Below, in pieces: positions 38,606-50,421 of a DNA stretch of 64,000 nucleotides (positions are counted from its first letter, which is position 1; each line of letters begins with the position of its first letter). Both the position numbers and the translations under genes were made by a program. The notes beneath the pieces were generated by a model. It worked only from the letters and a program-made list of their open reading frames with translations. It was not told where the DNA came from and searched no databases. The DNA is from Gaiellasilicea sp963730405 (GTDB taxonomy: Bacteria > Actinomycetota > Thermoleophilia > Gaiellales > Gaiellaceae): assembly GCA_963730405.1 (NCBI GenBank), contig CAVSRW010000001.1, forward strand, positions 186,001 to 250,000, given 5' to 3'.

Positions 38606-40996
38606 ATGACCGAAACCGCTTACACCGCAAAAGACATCACCGTTCTGGAAGGCCTCGAGCCCGTCCGGCTGCGGCCGGGGATGTACATCGGCTCGACAGG
38701 CCCGCGCGGCCTCCACCACCTCGTCTACGAGGTGGTCGACAACGCCGTCGACGAGGCCCTCGCGGGCCGCAACGACTACGTCGAGGTGACGCTGCATCCG
38801 GACAACTCCGTGACGGTCACCGACCACGGCGCCGGCATCCCGGTCGAGGTGATCGAGGACCAGGGCCTCTCCGCGCTCACGGTCGTGCTGACGAAGCTGC
38901 ACGCCGGCGGCAAGTTCGGCGGCGACGGCTACAAGGTCTCCGGCGGCCTCCACGGCGTCGGCGTCTCGGTCGTGAACGCGCTCTCGGAGCGGCTCGTCGC
39001 GGAGGTCAAGCGCGACGGCAGGATCCACCGCCAGGAGTTCGAGCGCGGCGTCCCGCGGGGCGACGTCGAGATCGCCGGCGAGGTCCCGAAGGGCGAGACG
39101 GGGACCACGATCTCGTTCCTGCCCGACTCGGAGGTTTTCGAGGAGGTCGACTTCTCGCTCTCGACCCTGGTCCAGCGCCTGCGCGAGACGGCGTTCCTGA
39201 CGCGCGGCCTCCGGATCGTGCTCGTCGACGAGCGCGAGGGCGAAGAGCGGCACGAGTTCTATGCCGAGGGCGGGATCAGGGACTTCGTCGCGTTCGTCAA
39301 CGACGCCAAGGACCCGGTCCACAAGCACATCGTCTTCTTCGACGGCGAGAGCGAGCACGGTCACGTCGAGGTGGCGATGCAGTGGAACACCTCGTACGTC
39401 GACTCCGTCTACTCGTTCGCCAACAACATCAACACCCACGAGGGCGGCACCCACCTCCAGGGCTTCCGCGCGGCGCTGACGCGGACGCTGAACAAGTACG
39501 CGCGCGACAAGGGCCTGCTGAAGGAGAAGGAGGAGAACCTCGAAGGCGAGGACGTGCGCGAGGGCCTCGCGGCCGTGATCTCCGTCAAGCTCGCCAACCC
39601 GCAGTTCGAGGGACAGACGAAGACCAAGCTCGGCAACCCGCCGATCGCAGGCCTCGTCGAGTCGACCGTGAACGCGAGGCTCGCCGAGTTCCTCGAGGAG
39701 AATCCGCAGGACGCGAAGCAGATCATCACGAAGGCCGTCTCTGCCGCCCGCGCCCGCCAGGCGGCACGCAAGGCGCGCGAGCTGACCCGGCGCAAGAGCG
39801 CGCTCGAGAACAGCTCGCTGCCCGGCAAGCTGGCCGACTGCTCGATCAAGGACCCGGAGTCGGCGGAGCTCTTCATCGTCGAGGGCGACTCCGCCGGCGG
39901 CTCGGCCAAGATGGGGCGCGATCGCACCTACCAGGCGATCCTGCCGCTGCGCGGGAAGATCATCAACTCGGAGAAGAACCGGATCAACAAGGTTCTCTCG
40001 AACAACGAGATCCAGGCGATGATCACGGCGATCGGCACCGGGATCGGCGACGAGCTCGACATCTCGAAGCTGCGCTACCACCGCGTGATCGTGATGACCG
40101 ACGCCGACGTCGACGGCTCGCACATCCGGACGCTGATCCTCACGTTCCTGTACCGGCAGATGTCGGAGCTGATCGACCGCGGGCACGTCTACATCGCCGT
40201 CCCGCCGCTCTACAAGGTCAAGCTCGGCAACCAGGAGTACTACTTCGAGAAGGACGCCCAGCTCGAGGAGCTGCTCGTCCGCGAGCGCGTCGGCGAGCTC
40301 GAGATCACGGCTCGCGACGGCGCGACCCTGAAGCTGACCGAGACCCGCTGGCGCCGCTTCGTCGGTGCGCTGGCCGAGTTCGAGGGCTGGCTGGCACGCC
40401 TCCGCGCCGACTATGGCCCGGCGGCCGCCGACTTCGTGATCACGCACCGCATCGTCGAGAACGACATCGCCTCGATCGTCGAGCTCGGCAAGGCGATCGA
40501 CACCCACCCGGACAACGGCTACGCGCTCAGCATCCTCGACTCGAACGACGGCTCGCTCGACGTCAAGGTCGTGGAGACCGAGACGAGCTCCGCCACCCAC
40601 GTGACGCTGCCGGCGGAGCTGTTCGCCTCGCCGATCTACGCCAATCTGCGCAAGGCGTACGGGAAGCTGCTCGAGATCGTCGGCCCGCCGCCGTTCGCGC
40701 TCGCCTCGGGCAAGAAGCGCCGTGGCGCCGAGACGTACGGCTCGCTCCGGTACGACGCGCTCGATCTCGCGAAGGAGGGCTTGCAGCTCTCGCGCTTCAA
40801 GGGCCTCGGCGAGATGAACGAGGAGCAGCTCTGGGAGACCACGATGGATCCGTCCCGCCGGCTGCTCGTCCGCGTCGATGTCGAGGACGCCTCTGCGGCC
40901 GATCGCATCTTCTCGACCCTGATGGGCGACCAGGTCGAGCCCCGCCGCGCGTTCATCGAGGAGAACGCACGCGACGTGAGGTTCCTCGATGTCTAG
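38606..40996 (+). CDS. gyrB: DNA gyrase subunit B
   Basis: A 796-residue ATPase subunit of gyrase. The GHKL N-terminus shows LRPGMYIGSTGPRGLHHLVYEVVDNAVDEA (Asn and Asp of the ATP site), GGLHGVGVSVVNALS, then the transducer domain and TOPRIM with EGDSAGGSAKMGRDR, MTDADVDGSHIRTL. The C-terminal FKGLGEMNEEQLWETTMDP is standard. The region between TOPRIM halves has an insert of about 150 residues (around 545-700), common in some GyrB proteins. It starts after a very short leader and is followed by gyrA after 62 bases. Confidence 0.97.
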   Translation: MTETAYTAKDITVLEGLEPVRLRPGMYIGSTGPRGLHHLVYEVVDNAVDEALAGRNDYVEVTLHPDNSVTVTDHGAGIPVEVIEDQGLSALTVVLTKLHAGGKFGGDGYKVSGGLHGVGVSVVNALSERLVAEVKRDGRIHRQEFERGVPRGDVEIAGEVPKGETGTTISFLPDSEVFEEVDFSLSTLVQRLRETAFLTRGLRIVLVDEREGEERHEFYAEGGIRDFVAFVNDAKDPVHKHIVFFDGESEHGHVEVAMQWNTSYVDSVYSFANNINTHEGGTHLQGFRAALTRTLNKYARDKGLLKEKEENLEGEDVREGLAAVISVKLANPQFEGQTKTKLGNPPIAGLVESTVNARLAEFLEENPQDAKQIITKAVSAARARQAARKARELTRRKSALENSSLPGKLADCSIKDPESAELFIVEGDSAGGSAKMGRDRTYQAILPLRGKIINSEKNRINKVLSNNEIQAMITAIGTGIGDELDISKLRYHRVIVMTDADVDGSHIRTLILTFLYRQMSELIDRGHVYIAVPPLYKVKLGNQEYYFEKDAQLEELLVRERVGELEITARDGATLKLTETRWRRFVGALAEFEGWLARLRADYGPAAADFVITHRIVENDIASIVELGKAIDTHPDNGYALSILDSNDGSLDVKVVETETSSATHVTLPAELFASPIYANLRKAYGKLLEIVGPPPFALASGKKRRGAETYGSLRYDALDLAKEGLQLSRFKGLGEMNEEQLWETTMDPSRRLLVRVDVEDASAADRIFSTLMGDQVEPRRAFIEENARDVRFLDV

Positions 40997-41058
40997 CCGC
41001 TTTCAGATGCGCGCCGGTCTTCGGCCGGACGCCGGAACCACGGGTTCCCCGATGAGAG

Positions 41059-43659
<2,601 letters not shown>

Positions 43660-43763
43660 GCCGAATCCTCGCGATTTCTCCGCGTACCTCTTCCAAATCC
43701 CGGTCAGAAGCGTGTATATGTTCGTCCCGAGGGGTCGTCGTATCCGCCGATAAAGGGATGAGC

Positions 43764-44063
43764 ATGGCTTACAACACGCAGGTGGACATCCTCGAGCCCG
43801 TCAACCTCACCGAGCATCTCGACAAGATCGAGCTCTACCTCGGCCAGGTCTGCCAGATCGCGGGCATCTCGAAGATGCAGCTCGACTACTGGACGAACAA
43901 GGCCCAGATCCCGACCAAGGGCAAGAAGCAGCGGATCTACGACATCGAGGCGCTCGAGACCGTGATGCTGATCAAGCAGGCCAAGGACAAGGGCCTGAAC
44001 CTCGGCGCCGCGATCGAAGCCGCCCGCCGCTTCCGGGCCGCCAACACCGAGCTCGTCGTCTAG
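43764..44063 (+). CDS. MerR-like DNA-binding protein
   Basis: A 99-residue protein with a MerR-type winged helix: YLGQVCQIAGISKMQLDYWTNKAQIPTKGKKQRIYDIEALETVMLIKQAKDKGLNLGAAIEAARRF. It has no C-terminal effector domain, so it may need a partner or sense nothing by itself. ATG 43758 is 6 bases upstream in frame, but AAAGGG (43752-43757) sits at the correct 6-base distance from ATG 43764. An AT-rich stretch with TATATG at 43715-43720 is a possible -10. Its position immediately after gyrA may reflect control of origin-region functions. It converges with the slipin gene. Confidence 0.8.
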   Translation: MAYNTQVDILEPVNLTEHLDKIELYLGQVCQIAGISKMQLDYWTNKAQIPTKGKKQRIYDIEALETVMLIKQAKDKGLNLGAAIEAARRFRAANTELVV

Positions 44064-44839
44064 CTCGTCCCGCCGCCGCTCTCGCCGGCCGCCTTGCCCA
44101 TGAAGGCCGTCAGCATGTCGATCGGCGCCGGGAAGACGATCGTGGTCGCGTTCGTCGCTCCGATCTCGAGCAGCGTCTGCAGGTAGCGCAGCTGCAGCGC
44201 CATCGGCGAACGCGCCATCACGTCGGCCGCCTCCGCGAGCTTCTGCGACGCCTGGAACTCGCCCTCGGCCGCAATCACCTTCGCGCGCCGCTCGCGCTCG
44301 GCTTCCGCCTGGCGCGCCATCGCACGCTGCATCCCGGTCGGGATCTCGACGTCCTTCACCTCGACGATCGAGACCTTGACGCCCCAGGGCGAGGTCGCCT
44401 CGTCGATGATGTTCTGCAGGATCGCGTTGATCTTGTCGCGCTCCGAGAGCAGCTCGTCGAGCATGTGCTGGCCGAGCACCGAGCGCAGGGTCGTCTGCGC
44501 GATCTGCGATGTCGCGACCATGAAGTTCTCGACCTGCACGATCGCGTTCTTCGGCTCGACGATCCGGAAGTAGGCGACCGCGTTCACCCGCACGGGGACG
44601 TTGTCCTTCGTGATCACCTCCTGCGGCGGCACGTTGAGCGTGATCGTGCGCAGGTCGACCTTGACCATCCGGTCGACGACCGGGATCAGCAGGAAGAGGC
44701 CGGGGCCCTTCGGCTCGGGGAGGAGACGGCCGAGGCGGAAGATGACGCCGCGCTCGTACTCGCGCGCGACCTTGACGGCGGCGAAGAGGAACAGCAACAG
44801 CAGGAAGGCGATTGCTGCGATGGCGATCAGTGCGACCAC
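44060..44839 (-). CDS. Slipin (SPFH/stomatin-like) membrane protein
   Basis: A 259-residue SPFH protein: an N-terminal membrane helix (residues 2-22) and then EYERGVIFRLGRLL, VDLRTITLNVPPQEVITKDNVPVRVNAVAYFRI, followed by a coiled coil (QAEAERERRAKVIAAEGEFQAS). Such slipins form oligomeric rings in membranes. It follows nfeD by 7 bases on the same strand, the standard slipin/NfeD pairing in which NfeD may process or partner the slipin. Confidence 0.93.
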   Translation of the reverse strand: MVALIAIAAIAFLLLLFLFAAVKVAREYERGVIFRLGRLLPEPKGPGLFLLIPVVDRMVKVDLRTITLNVPPQEVITKDNVPVRVNAVAYFRIVEPKNAIVQVENFMVATSQIAQTTLRSVLGQHMLDELLSERDKINAILQNIIDEATSPWGVKVSIVEVKDVEIPTGMQRAMARQAEAERERRAKVIAAEGEFQASQKLAEAADVMARSPMALQLRYLQTLLEIGATNATTIVFPAPIDMLTAFMGKAAGESGGGTS

Positions 44840-44846
44840 GGCGTCT

Positions 44847-46175
44847 CTACGTCCTTTCGGGCTCGAGGGTCGGTGCGGGCTGCGGGGATCCTACGACGAG
44901 CTCGAGCGTCTCCGCCTCGACCCCTTCCACGACCAGCTGGTCGCCGGGCACGAGAGGCACGTCGTCGGCGCCGCGCGCGTGCCAGAGCTCGCCGTCGACG
45001 AAGACGAGGTTCTCGCCGCGGACGACGGCCGGCTCGCCGACGAGCCGGTGCGAGCCGACGGCGACGGGGACGCGCCGCACCTGGGCCGCTTTCGTCAGCG
45101 CGAGGCCGAACAGGAGCGCGAGCGTGCCCGCGATCGCGACTGCGACCGGCATCGAGACCTGGTAGGCGTCGCCGGCCGGGTCGAAGAGCATCAGCGCCCC
45201 GATCACGAACATGACGGCGCCGGCGACCGCGAGGGCACCGTGCGAGACGATGAACGCCTCGGCGATGAAGAATCCGGCCGCGAGCAGCATCAGGAGCAGC
45301 CCCGCGGCGGAGATCGGCAGCACCTGGAGCCCATAGAGGCCGACGATCAGCGAGATCGCGCCGACCGTGCCGGGGAAGACGAGGCCGGGGTTCCAGAGCT
45401 CGACCACGATCCCGATCAGGCCGATCGAGAGCATCAGCGCGATGATGTTCGGGTCGATCAGGAGGTCGAGCAGCCGCTTCCACGTCGAGAGCTCGACCCG
45501 CTCGATCTGTGTTTCCGGCGGCGTCGAGATCGTCAGGCCCTTCGGCTCTGTCGTCATCCCGTCGATCTGACGGAAGAGGTCGGGATAGTCCTCTGCGATC
45601 ACGTCGATCACGTTCTGCTCGAGCGCCTCGGTCGCGCCCAGGTTCGTCGCCTCGGTGACCATCTCGCGAGCCACTTCGACGTTGCGGCCGTGCTCGCGCG
45701 CGAGCTCGCCGATATAGGCGGCGGCATCGTTGACGATCTTGCGCCGCAGGTCGTCGGAGATGTCCTCGCCGCCGATCGAGACGGGCGTCGAGGAGCCGAT
45801 GTTCGTCTGCGGCGCCATCGCGAGCACGTCGGCCGCCATCCCGATCACGGCTCCCGCGGAGTCGGCGCTCGCCCCCGGGGGCGCGACGTAGACGACCACC
45901 GGCACGTCCGCGGCGAGGATTCCCTTGACGATCTCGCGCATCGACGAGGCGAGCCCGCCGGGGGTGTCCATCTCGATCACGACCGCGTTGTAGCCCTCCT
46001 CCTCGCCGCGCTCGATCGCGTCGAGCAGGAAGTCCTGGGTGACGGGGTTGACGTCGTTCTCGAACTCGGCGACGAGCACGCGGGGGCTCGAGTCCGCGGC
46101 GGGTGCGGCAACGGCCAGGCCGGCCGCGGCTGCCGCTGCGGCGACCACCAGGGCTGCCCGTCTGAGGCCCGCCAC
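44847..46175 (-). CDS. NfeD-type membrane serine protease (long form)
   Basis: A 442-residue protein: signal peptide (to about residue 28), a ClpP-class protease domain with nucleophile Ser106 in PGASADSAGA and a downstream Lys in the DLRRKIVNDAAAYI helix, four or five transmembrane helices, and a C-terminal OB-fold NfeD domain (about residues 380-430). It pairs with the downstream slipin for membrane quality control. GTG 46175 is leaderless by the TAGAGT box 6 bases upstream. Confidence 0.93.
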   Translation of the reverse strand: MAGLRRAALVVAAAAAAAGLAVAAPAADSSPRVLVAEFENDVNPVTQDFLLDAIERGEEEGYNAVVIEMDTPGGLASSMREIVKGILAADVPVVVYVAPPGASADSAGAVIGMAADVLAMAPQTNIGSSTPVSIGGEDISDDLRRKIVNDAAAYIGELAREHGRNVEVAREMVTEATNLGATEALEQNVIDVIAEDYPDLFRQIDGMTTEPKGLTISTPPETQIERVELSTWKRLLDLLIDPNIIALMLSIGLIGIVVELWNPGLVFPGTVGAISLIVGLYGLQVLPISAAGLLLMLLAAGFFIAEAFIVSHGALAVAGAVMFVIGALMLFDPAGDAYQVSMPVAVAIAGTLALLFGLALTKAAQVRRVPVAVGSHRLVGEPAVVRGENLVFVDGELWHARGADDVPLVPGDQLVVEGVEAETLELVVGSPQPAPTLEPERT

Positions 46176-46181
46176 GCCTTG

Positions 46182-46187
46182 ACTCTA
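46182..46187 (-). promoter_or_regulatory. -10 box TAGAGT for nfeD-slipin
   Basis: On the minus strand TAGAGT lies 6 bases before GTG 46175; a TTGACC lies farther upstream at 46201-46206, with too short a spacer for a normal -35. Confidence 0.45.
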
Positions 46188-46268
46188 GCTGTAAGGATTC
46201 GGTCAAACGAGGGGCCGGGCTCTTGTCGCCGAAGGGGGAAGCCGCCACCCTTCGGTGGAGACGCCGCC

Positions 46269-48365
46269 GTGCCCACACGCCCCCTCCTCCTCATCGGCCT
46301 CGTCCTCGCGCTGCCGGCGCCCGCGTTGGCGCAGGAGGCGACGATCGTCTCGCGCGACGTGCCGCTGGCCGGGGAGCGGCTGCTCGCGTCGAGCGCCCCG
46401 CCCGCGCGCTTCAACCTCGTCGGCCTGCATTGGCGTGGCAGCGGCACCGTTCAGTTCAGGACACGCTCGACGGACGGTCGCTGGAGCGGGTGGAAGGACG
46501 CCGCGCCGGAGGTCGAGGATCGTCCCGACGCCGGCACCCCCGAGCGGGTCCGCGCGAGCGGCTGGCGGCTCGGCAACCCCTGGTGGGTCGGCGCCTCGAA
46601 CGGGATCGAGTACCGGCACCGCGGTCGGGTCGACCGGCTGCGCGCGTGGTTCGTCTGGAGCCCGGCCGCCGGGGTCCCCGCGCGGACGCTGCAGAAGGCT
46701 GCAGCGCCCGCGATCGTGCCGCGGAAGGGCTGGAACGCGGACGAGAAGATCCGCCGCGCCGGCCCGTCGTTCGCGGCCACGCTTCGGCTGGCGCTCGTCC
46801 ATCACACCGCCGGCGCCAACGGCTACACCGCCGCGGAGGCACCGGCGCTGGTGCGCGCGATCCAGCTCTACCACGTCAAGGGCAACGGCTGGAACGACGT
46901 CGGCTACAACTTCCTCGTCGACCGCTTCGGCACCGTCTACGAGGGCCGCTACGGCGGAGTCGAGCGCAACGTCGTCGGGGCGCACGCCGAGGGCTTCAAC
47001 ACCGGCTCGGTCGGGGTGGCCGTGCTCGGCGAGTACAGCTCCCTCGCGGTGACGCCGAAGGCGCGCGAGTCGGTCGCGCGGCTGCTCGCCTGGCGGCTCG
47101 ACCTCGCCCACGTCGATCCGGCGACGACGCAATCGTTCATCTCCGGCGGCAACGCGCGCTTTCCCGCAGGCCTGCCGGTGTTCCTCCGCACGGTCTCGGG
47201 CCACCGCGACACGGGCTTCACCGACTGCCCGGGCACCGCTCTCTACAACCTCCTGAACTCGATCGGCGGCGAGGTCTCGCGGCTCGGCCTGCCGAAGCTG
47301 TACGCGCCGACGGTGTCCGGCTCGGTCCCGGGCACGCTCCGATTCCGCGCGAAGCTCTCGGCGGCGCTGCCCTGGACGGTCGACGTCTACGACGCGGCCG
47401 GGAACGCCGTCGGGTCGTCGACCGGCACCGGGCCGACGGTGGACTGGACCTGGGACGCGAGGGCGCTGTTGCCGGGGAGCTACTCGTACTCGATCCGGTC
47501 GGGGGTCGATGTGACGCCCGCCGAAGGAGCGATCGGCGGCGGCGACATCTCGCTCGCCATCGCCGGCCTCGCCGCCGACCCGGAGACCGTCTCGCCGAAC
47601 GGCGATGGGAGCGCCGACAGCACGACGGTCACCTACACCCTCAACACGGCGGCGAACGTCGGCGTCCGCGTGCTCGACATCCTCGGCGCCGAAGTGGCGT
47701 CCTTCCCGAGGGCGTGGCGCCGCGCGGGCGAGCACGTGCTCCGCTTCGATCCGACCCCGCTCGCGGACGGCGTCTTCCGGATCGAGCTCACAGCCAACGC
47801 CACCGGCGGCCAGGTCGTGTCCGCTTCGACGCCGCTCGCGGTGACCCGGACGCTGGGCGCCGTCGCCGCGACGCGGCTCGCATTCAGCCCGAACGCGGAC
47901 GGGCGTGCCGACCGGATCTCGTTCAGCTTCGCCCTCGCCTCCCCTGCCGACGTGCGGCTGCGGATCCTCAGGAACGGCAAGTGGGTGGCGACGCCGTTCG
48001 CAGGCCCGCTCGAGCCCGGCGTCCAGCGGGTGCAGTGGGACGGGACGAAGCGCGTCGGCAGGCTCCTGGACGGGACGTACGAGGCGGTGGTCGAGGCGAC
48101 CGATCCGATCGCCACCTCGATCGCATCGCTCCCGTTCTCGGCCGACACGCGTCAGCCGCGCCTCAGGATCGTTCAGCGGAGCCCGCTCCGGATCTGGGTC
48201 AGCGAGCCGGCCCGGCTCACGCTGCGCTTCGGCACGCGCAGCCTCGTCTACGACGCCGCCGCGGCGGGAACCCGTCTCGTCCCGAAAGCGCCGCGTCTCG
48301 GCATCGTTCGCGCCGTCGCCTGGGATCCCGCCGGCAACAAGAGCATCCCAGCGTCGAAGCGGTAG
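46269..48365 (+). CDS. Secreted PGRP/amidase_2 protein with FlgD-like C-terminal repeats
   Basis: A 698-residue exported protein. The signal peptide (LLLIGLVLALPAPALAQ) precedes a beta domain, then a zinc amidase/PGRP fold with ALVHHTAGANGY, DVGYNFLVDRFGTVYEGRYGG, VVGAHAEGFNTGSVGVAVLGEY and SGHRDTGFTDCPG (His, His, Cys zinc ligands). About 330 C-terminal residues form Ig-like/FlgD-type repeats, each introduced by SPNGDG/SPNADG. It probably cleaves or binds peptidoglycan outside the cell. GTG 46269 is the start that yields a clean signal peptide; the frame is open far upstream. Confidence 0.88.
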   Translation: MPTRPLLLIGLVLALPAPALAQEATIVSRDVPLAGERLLASSAPPARFNLVGLHWRGSGTVQFRTRSTDGRWSGWKDAAPEVEDRPDAGTPERVRASGWRLGNPWWVGASNGIEYRHRGRVDRLRAWFVWSPAAGVPARTLQKAAAPAIVPRKGWNADEKIRRAGPSFAATLRLALVHHTAGANGYTAAEAPALVRAIQLYHVKGNGWNDVGYNFLVDRFGTVYEGRYGGVERNVVGAHAEGFNTGSVGVAVLGEYSSLAVTPKARESVARLLAWRLDLAHVDPATTQSFISGGNARFPAGLPVFLRTVSGHRDTGFTDCPGTALYNLLNSIGGEVSRLGLPKLYAPTVSGSVPGTLRFRAKLSAALPWTVDVYDAAGNAVGSSTGTGPTVDWTWDARALLPGSYSYSIRSGVDVTPAEGAIGGGDISLAIAGLAADPETVSPNGDGSADSTTVTYTLNTAANVGVRVLDILGAEVASFPRAWRRAGEHVLRFDPTPLADGVFRIELTANATGGQVVSASTPLAVTRTLGAVAATRLAFSPNADGRADRISFSFALASPADVRLRILRNGKWVATPFAGPLEPGVQRVQWDGTKRVGRLLDGTYEAVVEATDPIATSIASLPFSADTRQPRLRIVQRSPLRIWVSEPARLTLRFGTRSLVYDAAAAGTRLVPKAPRLGIVRAVAWDPAGNKSIPASKR

Positions 48366-48380
48366 CGCCGCACGAGTCCG

Positions 48381-48386
48381 TAGACT
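48381..48386 (+). promoter_or_regulatory. -10 box TAGACT for sigma-fab operon
   Basis: TAGACT lies 6 bases before GTG 48393, the same hexamer and spacing as for parA. Confidence 0.5.
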
Positions 48387-48392
48387 CGGCAG

Positions 48393-48995
48393 GTGCAACC
48401 GCCCGTGCGCAGATCGCGTCCAATCGGTCAGGACCTCCGGCATGACGAGCCGCTGGTCTACGAGAGGCTGAGCGATCCGATTCTGGTGAAGCGAGCGAAG
48501 GACGGCGACCGGCATGCCCTGGCGGCGCTCTGCGAGCGGCACGCACCGCGCGTCGAGCGGCTCGCGCGCCACTTGCTGCGCGACGGCGAGGACGCCCGCG
48601 ACGCAGCGCAGGACGCGCTCGCCAAGCTGTGCGTCAAGCTGCCGCAGTTCCGCGGCGAGTCGTCGTTCTCGACCTGGCTGCACCGGCTGACCGTGAACGC
48701 GTGCCGGGACGTCGCCCAGCGCCAGCTCGCCCGGCGTTGCGAGCCGCTCGTCGAGGATCGCCGCGAGGCACGTGACGGCGACCCCGCCCGGGCGGCCGAG
48801 GACTCCGAGCTGCGCGCCGAGCTCGGCGCCCACCTGGCGGAGATCGCGCCGGCGCAGGCGAAGGTGGTCGTGCTCAAGCACGCCTTCGACTTCAGCTTCG
48901 AGGAGATCGCCGGCTCCGAGGGAATGCCGGTCGGGACCGCGAAGTGCTACGCCCACCGCGGCCGGAACGGGCTCCGCGAGAGGCTCTCCGCGTGA
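48393..48995 (+). CDS. ECF-type RNA polymerase sigma factor
   Basis: A 200-residue sigma-70 family protein. Region 2 runs DPILVKRAKDGDRHALAALCERHAPRVERLARHLL through FRGESSFSTWLHRLTVNACRDVAQRQ; region 4 shows FSFEEIAGSEGMPVGTAKCYAHRGRNGLRERL, with a rather degenerate recognition helix. No anti-sigma gene is adjacent. Its TGA overlaps the fabZ GTG, so it is translationally coupled to fatty-acid synthesis genes. A leaderless TAGACT promoter precedes it. It may link membrane-lipid synthesis to a signal. Confidence 0.88.
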   Translation: MQPPVRRSRPIGQDLRHDEPLVYERLSDPILVKRAKDGDRHALAALCERHAPRVERLARHLLRDGEDARDAAQDALAKLCVKLPQFRGESSFSTWLHRLTVNACRDVAQRQLARRCEPLVEDRREARDGDPARAAEDSELRAELGAHLAEIAPAQAKVVVLKHAFDFSFEEIAGSEGMPVGTAKCYAHRGRNGLRERLSA

Positions 48996-49426
48996 AGCTC
49001 CCGCTCGACAAGGCCGCGATCGAGGAGATCCTGCCGCACCGCGATCCCTTTCTCCTGCTCGACGAGGTGACGGAGCTGGAGCCGAACCGGCGCGTCGTCG
49101 CCCGCAAGCTCGTCACCGAGGAGGACTGCGCGGGCCACTTTCCCGGCAACCCGATCATGCCCGGCGTGAAGATGGTCGAGGCGCTGGCGCAGGCCGGGGC
49201 CGTCGCCGTGCTGAGCGAGGAGGAGAACCGCGGCCGGATCGCGCTCTTCGCCGGCATCGACGACGTCCGCTTCAAGCGGGTCGTCCGGCCGGGCGACGAG
49301 CTCACGCTCGAGTGCGACCTCGAGACCGTTCGCGGCCCGATCGGGAAGGGCAAGGCCCGCGCGACAGTGAACGGCGAGCTCGCAGTGCGCGGCACGCTCA
49401 CCTTCGCCGTGGACAGGTCATCGTGA
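48992..49426 (+). CDS. fabZ: 3-hydroxyacyl-ACP dehydratase
   Basis: A 144-residue hot-dog-fold dehydratase of type II fatty acid synthesis. ILPHRDPFLLLDEV is the typical opening, with catalytic His49 in AGHFPGNPIMPG and Glu63 in MVEALAQAGA. GTG 48992 overlaps the sigma-factor stop as GTGA; fabH follows with the same overlap. Confidence 0.94.
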   Translation: MKLPLDKAAIEEILPHRDPFLLLDEVTELEPNRRVVARKLVTEEDCAGHFPGNPIMPGVKMVEALAQAGAVAVLSEEENRGRIALFAGIDDVRFKRVVRPGDELTLECDLETVRGPIGKGKARATVNGELAVRGTLTFAVDRSS

Positions 49427-50421
49427 TCGGGTCGGCGAACGGGCGCCGGATCGGGATCACCGGCCTCGGCGTTCACGTCCCCGACCGCGTCTTCACCAAC
49501 AAGGACCTCGAGCAGTTCGTCGACACCACCGACGAGTGGATCGTCGAGCGGACCGGGATCAGGGAGCGCCGCTTCGCCGCCGACGACGAGGCGCTGACCG
49601 ACATCGCCCGCCCCGCCGCGGTCGCGGCGCTCGAGGACTCGGGCACCCGCCCTGACGAGATCGACCTGCTCATCTGCGCCACGGTCACCCCGGACATGAT
49701 GTTCCCGACGAGCGCGGCGATCCTCGCCGACGAGCTCGGGATGCCGGACGCGGCCGCCTACGACCTCCTCGCCGGCTGCACCGGATTCGTCTACGCGATC
49801 GCGCAGGCGTATGGAATGCTCGCCGGCGGGCTCGCGAACAAGGCACTCGTCGTCGGCGGTGACGTCCTTTCGAAGATCCTCGACTGGGGGGACCGCTCGA
49901 CGCTCGTGCTCTTCGGCGACGGGGCCGGCGCGGTCGTGCTCGAGCGGGTCGACGAGGGCGGCTTCCTCGGCTTCGAGCTCGGCGCGGACGGCGGCGGCGG
50001 CGAGCACCTCTGGCTGCCGGGCTCCGGCTCGCGGCGGTTCGAGGATGCGGACCGGCTCGTGAAGATGAACGGCCGCGAGGTGTTCAAGTTCGCGACGCGC
50101 GTGCTGGTCTCGTCGGCGGAGGCCGTGCTGAACGAGTGCGGCCGCACGGTCGACGAGGTGGACGTCTACGTGCCGCATCAGGCGAACAAGCGGATCATCG
50201 ACCACGCCGCGCGCAAGCTCGGGATCCCGGAGGAGAAGGTCGTCGTCAACGTCGACCGGTTCGGGAACACGTCGTCGGGCTCGATCCCGCTCGCGCTCGC
50301 CGACGCGGCCGCCGACGGCCGCCTCCGCGAGGGAGAATTGGTGTTGATGACCGGAATGGGAGCGGGCCTGACCTGGGGCTCCGCGTTGATCGAGTGGAAT
50401 CGAGGAGGAGTAGCCGCGTGA
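49423..50421 (+). CDS. fabH: Beta-ketoacyl-ACP synthase III
   Basis: A 332-residue condensing enzyme that starts fatty acid chains from acyl-CoA and malonyl-ACP. The catalytic triad is Cys119 (LLAGCTGF), His252 (VPHQANKRI) and Asn282 (FGNTSSGSIP). DEWIVERTGIRERR is family-typical. GTG 49423 overlaps fabZ by 4 bases. Acyl specificity (straight or branched) cannot be read directly. Confidence 0.95.
   Translation: MIGSANGRRIGITGLGVHVPDRVFTNKDLEQFVDTTDEWIVERTGIRERRFAADDEALTDIARPAAVAALEDSGTRPDEIDLLICATVTPDMMFPTSAAILADELGMPDAAAYDLLAGCTGFVYAIAQAYGMLAGGLANKALVVGGDVLSKILDWGDRSTLVLFGDGAGAVVLERVDEGGFLGFELGADGGGGEHLWLPGSGSRRFEDADRLVKMNGREVFKFATRVLVSSAEAVLNECGRTVDEVDVYVPHQANKRIIDHAARKLGIPEEKVVVNVDRFGNTSSGSIPLALADAAADGRLREGELVLMTGMGAGLTWGSALIEWNRGGVAA

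Noticed and set aside
47728..47739. GAGCACGTGCTC palindrome as a regulatory site
   Set aside because: It lies inside the PGRP amidase coding sequence, is built of common codons (Glu-His-Val-Leu), and has no promoter context.
46203..48956. A 917-codon minus-strand open frame opposite the PGRP amidase and sigma factor
   Set aside because: The plus strand encodes clearly recognisable proteins with motifs; the antisense translation is Arg/Asp/Gly-rich low complexity.
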